Of a stretch of DNA of 7,833 bases, positions 7,629 through 7,833 are shown one piece after another. Origin of the DNA: J061 sp003695725 [NCBI: Candidatus Schekmanbacteria bacterium] (GTDB lineage Bacteria > Schekmanbacteria > GWA2-38-11); assembly GCA_003695725.1 (NCBI GenBank), contig RFHX01000208.1, positions 1-7,833 on the forward strand. Direction: 5' to 3'. The notes under the pieces are model-generated. The model was not told the DNA's origin, did no database searches, and worked only from the letters and a program-made list of their open reading frames with translations. The position numbers were made by a program, and so were the translations under genes. How positions within the stretch are numbered: position 1 is the first letter of the stretch; each line of letters begins with the position of its first letter.

Positions 7629-7767
7629 CACTTAAAGTTTAGCTTATGTACACAGATAATAGTAAAATTTCAAGAAATTTACATTATCGAGAAAAGACTT
7701 CACATCACATCTGCCCAAGATAAGGATTAAAAGATGATGCTATGTCGATAGAAATAATTTTCTTTAT

Positions 7768-7787
7768 GAAAACCCCTGCATAAGAGG
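7768..7787 (-). terminator. Weak rho-independent terminator candidate
   Basis: On the minus strand CCTCT, loop TATGC, AGGGG form a 5-bp stem (one G-U pair) followed by TTTTC. It starts one base after the stop codon of the partial upstream frame and lies well before the lipA promoter candidate, so it would separate the two transcripts. The stem is short and the T run is only four bases. Confidence 0.35.
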
Positions 7788-7788
7788 A

Positions 7789-7833
7789 CTAAAAGGAATC
7801 TTTTTCCATAAATTGTTCGAAGTTTTCTTGAAG
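7789..7833 (-). CDS. Possible 3' end of an upstream gene, cut by the window edge
   Basis: The minus strand enters the window with an open frame of 14 codons (LQENFEQFMEKDSF) ending in TAG at 7789-7791. The composition looks like an ordinary protein C-terminus, and a terminator-like hairpin begins one base after the stop. Fourteen residues are too few to name a family, and one of three frames being open this far is not improbable. Confidence 0.3.
   Translation of the reverse strand, partial: LQENFEQFMEKDSF

Noticed and set aside
7409-7642. 77-codon plus-strand frame crossing the lipA start
   Set aside because: Most of it is antisense to the conserved cysteine motifs of LipA, and the product resembles no family I know.
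7656-7661. GATAAT on the plus strand as a divergent promoter
   Set aside because: No matching -35 and no plus-strand gene follows within the window.
7646-7723. 25-codon plus-strand frame starting with ATG
   Set aside because: It is very short, has no Shine-Dalgarno, and its product has no recognisable features. The same holds for the 13-codon frame at 7742-7783.
1-7833. Defence system, mobile element, CRISPR array or RNA gene
   Set aside because: Almost all the DNA is taken up by six housekeeping biosynthetic genes with intact motifs. No direct repeat arrays, transposase motifs or tRNA-like folds were seen in the short non-coding parts.

Overview
The window is a compact bacterial locus. Six complete protein genes lie head to tail on the minus strand from about 7593 down to 157, separated by only 3, 33, 2, 30 and 43 bases. 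Read in transcription order they are lipA (lipoyl synthase), an alaC-type alanine aminotransferase, hom (homoserine dehydrogenase with a C-terminal ACT domain), an archaeal-type phosphoglycerate-mutase-like gene (apgM family, the 'proposed homoserine kinase' branch), lysC (aspartate kinase with two ACT domains) and purH (bifunctional AICAR transformylase/IMP cyclohydrolase). All six keep their key catalytic motifs and have normal family lengths.

The DNA is AT-rich. The proteins are clearly bacterial, and most starts have Shine-Dalgarno sequences. The clustering of alaC, hom and the apgM-like gene recalls Deltaproteobacteria and related anaerobic lineages. That placement is inference from gene content and order, and I cannot name the organism.

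Region by region. 7789-7833 holds the last 14 codons of a possible minus-strand gene entering from the right edge, followed by a small hairpin with a short T run (7768-7787). 7594-7767 is non-coding; a perfect TATAAT lies at 7609-7614, inside a short inverted repeat and very close to the lipA start, which has no Shine-Dalgarno. 157-7593 is the gene run. 6-209 is a short reading frame after and overlapping purH whose C-terminal part resembles the extreme C-terminus of FtsH/M41 proteases, probably a broken remnant.

The central logic is the aspartate family. LysC makes aspartyl phosphate, Hom makes homoserine, and the apgM-like protein, coupled to hom by a 2-base gap, is a good candidate for the homoserine kinase needed before threonine synthase. 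asd, thrB and thrC are not in the window. AlaC consumes pyruvate to make alanine, LipA equips the 2-oxoacid dehydrogenases and the glycine cleavage system, and PurH finishes IMP synthesis, so the run looks like a growth-linked biosynthetic operon.

There is no mobile element, CRISPR array, tRNA, rRNA or defence system. The observations most worth a second look are the likely homoserine kinase role of the mutase-like gene, a strong internal ribosome binding site in lysC placed where beta subunits of alpha2beta2 aspartate kinases start, and the FtsH-like tail after purH.
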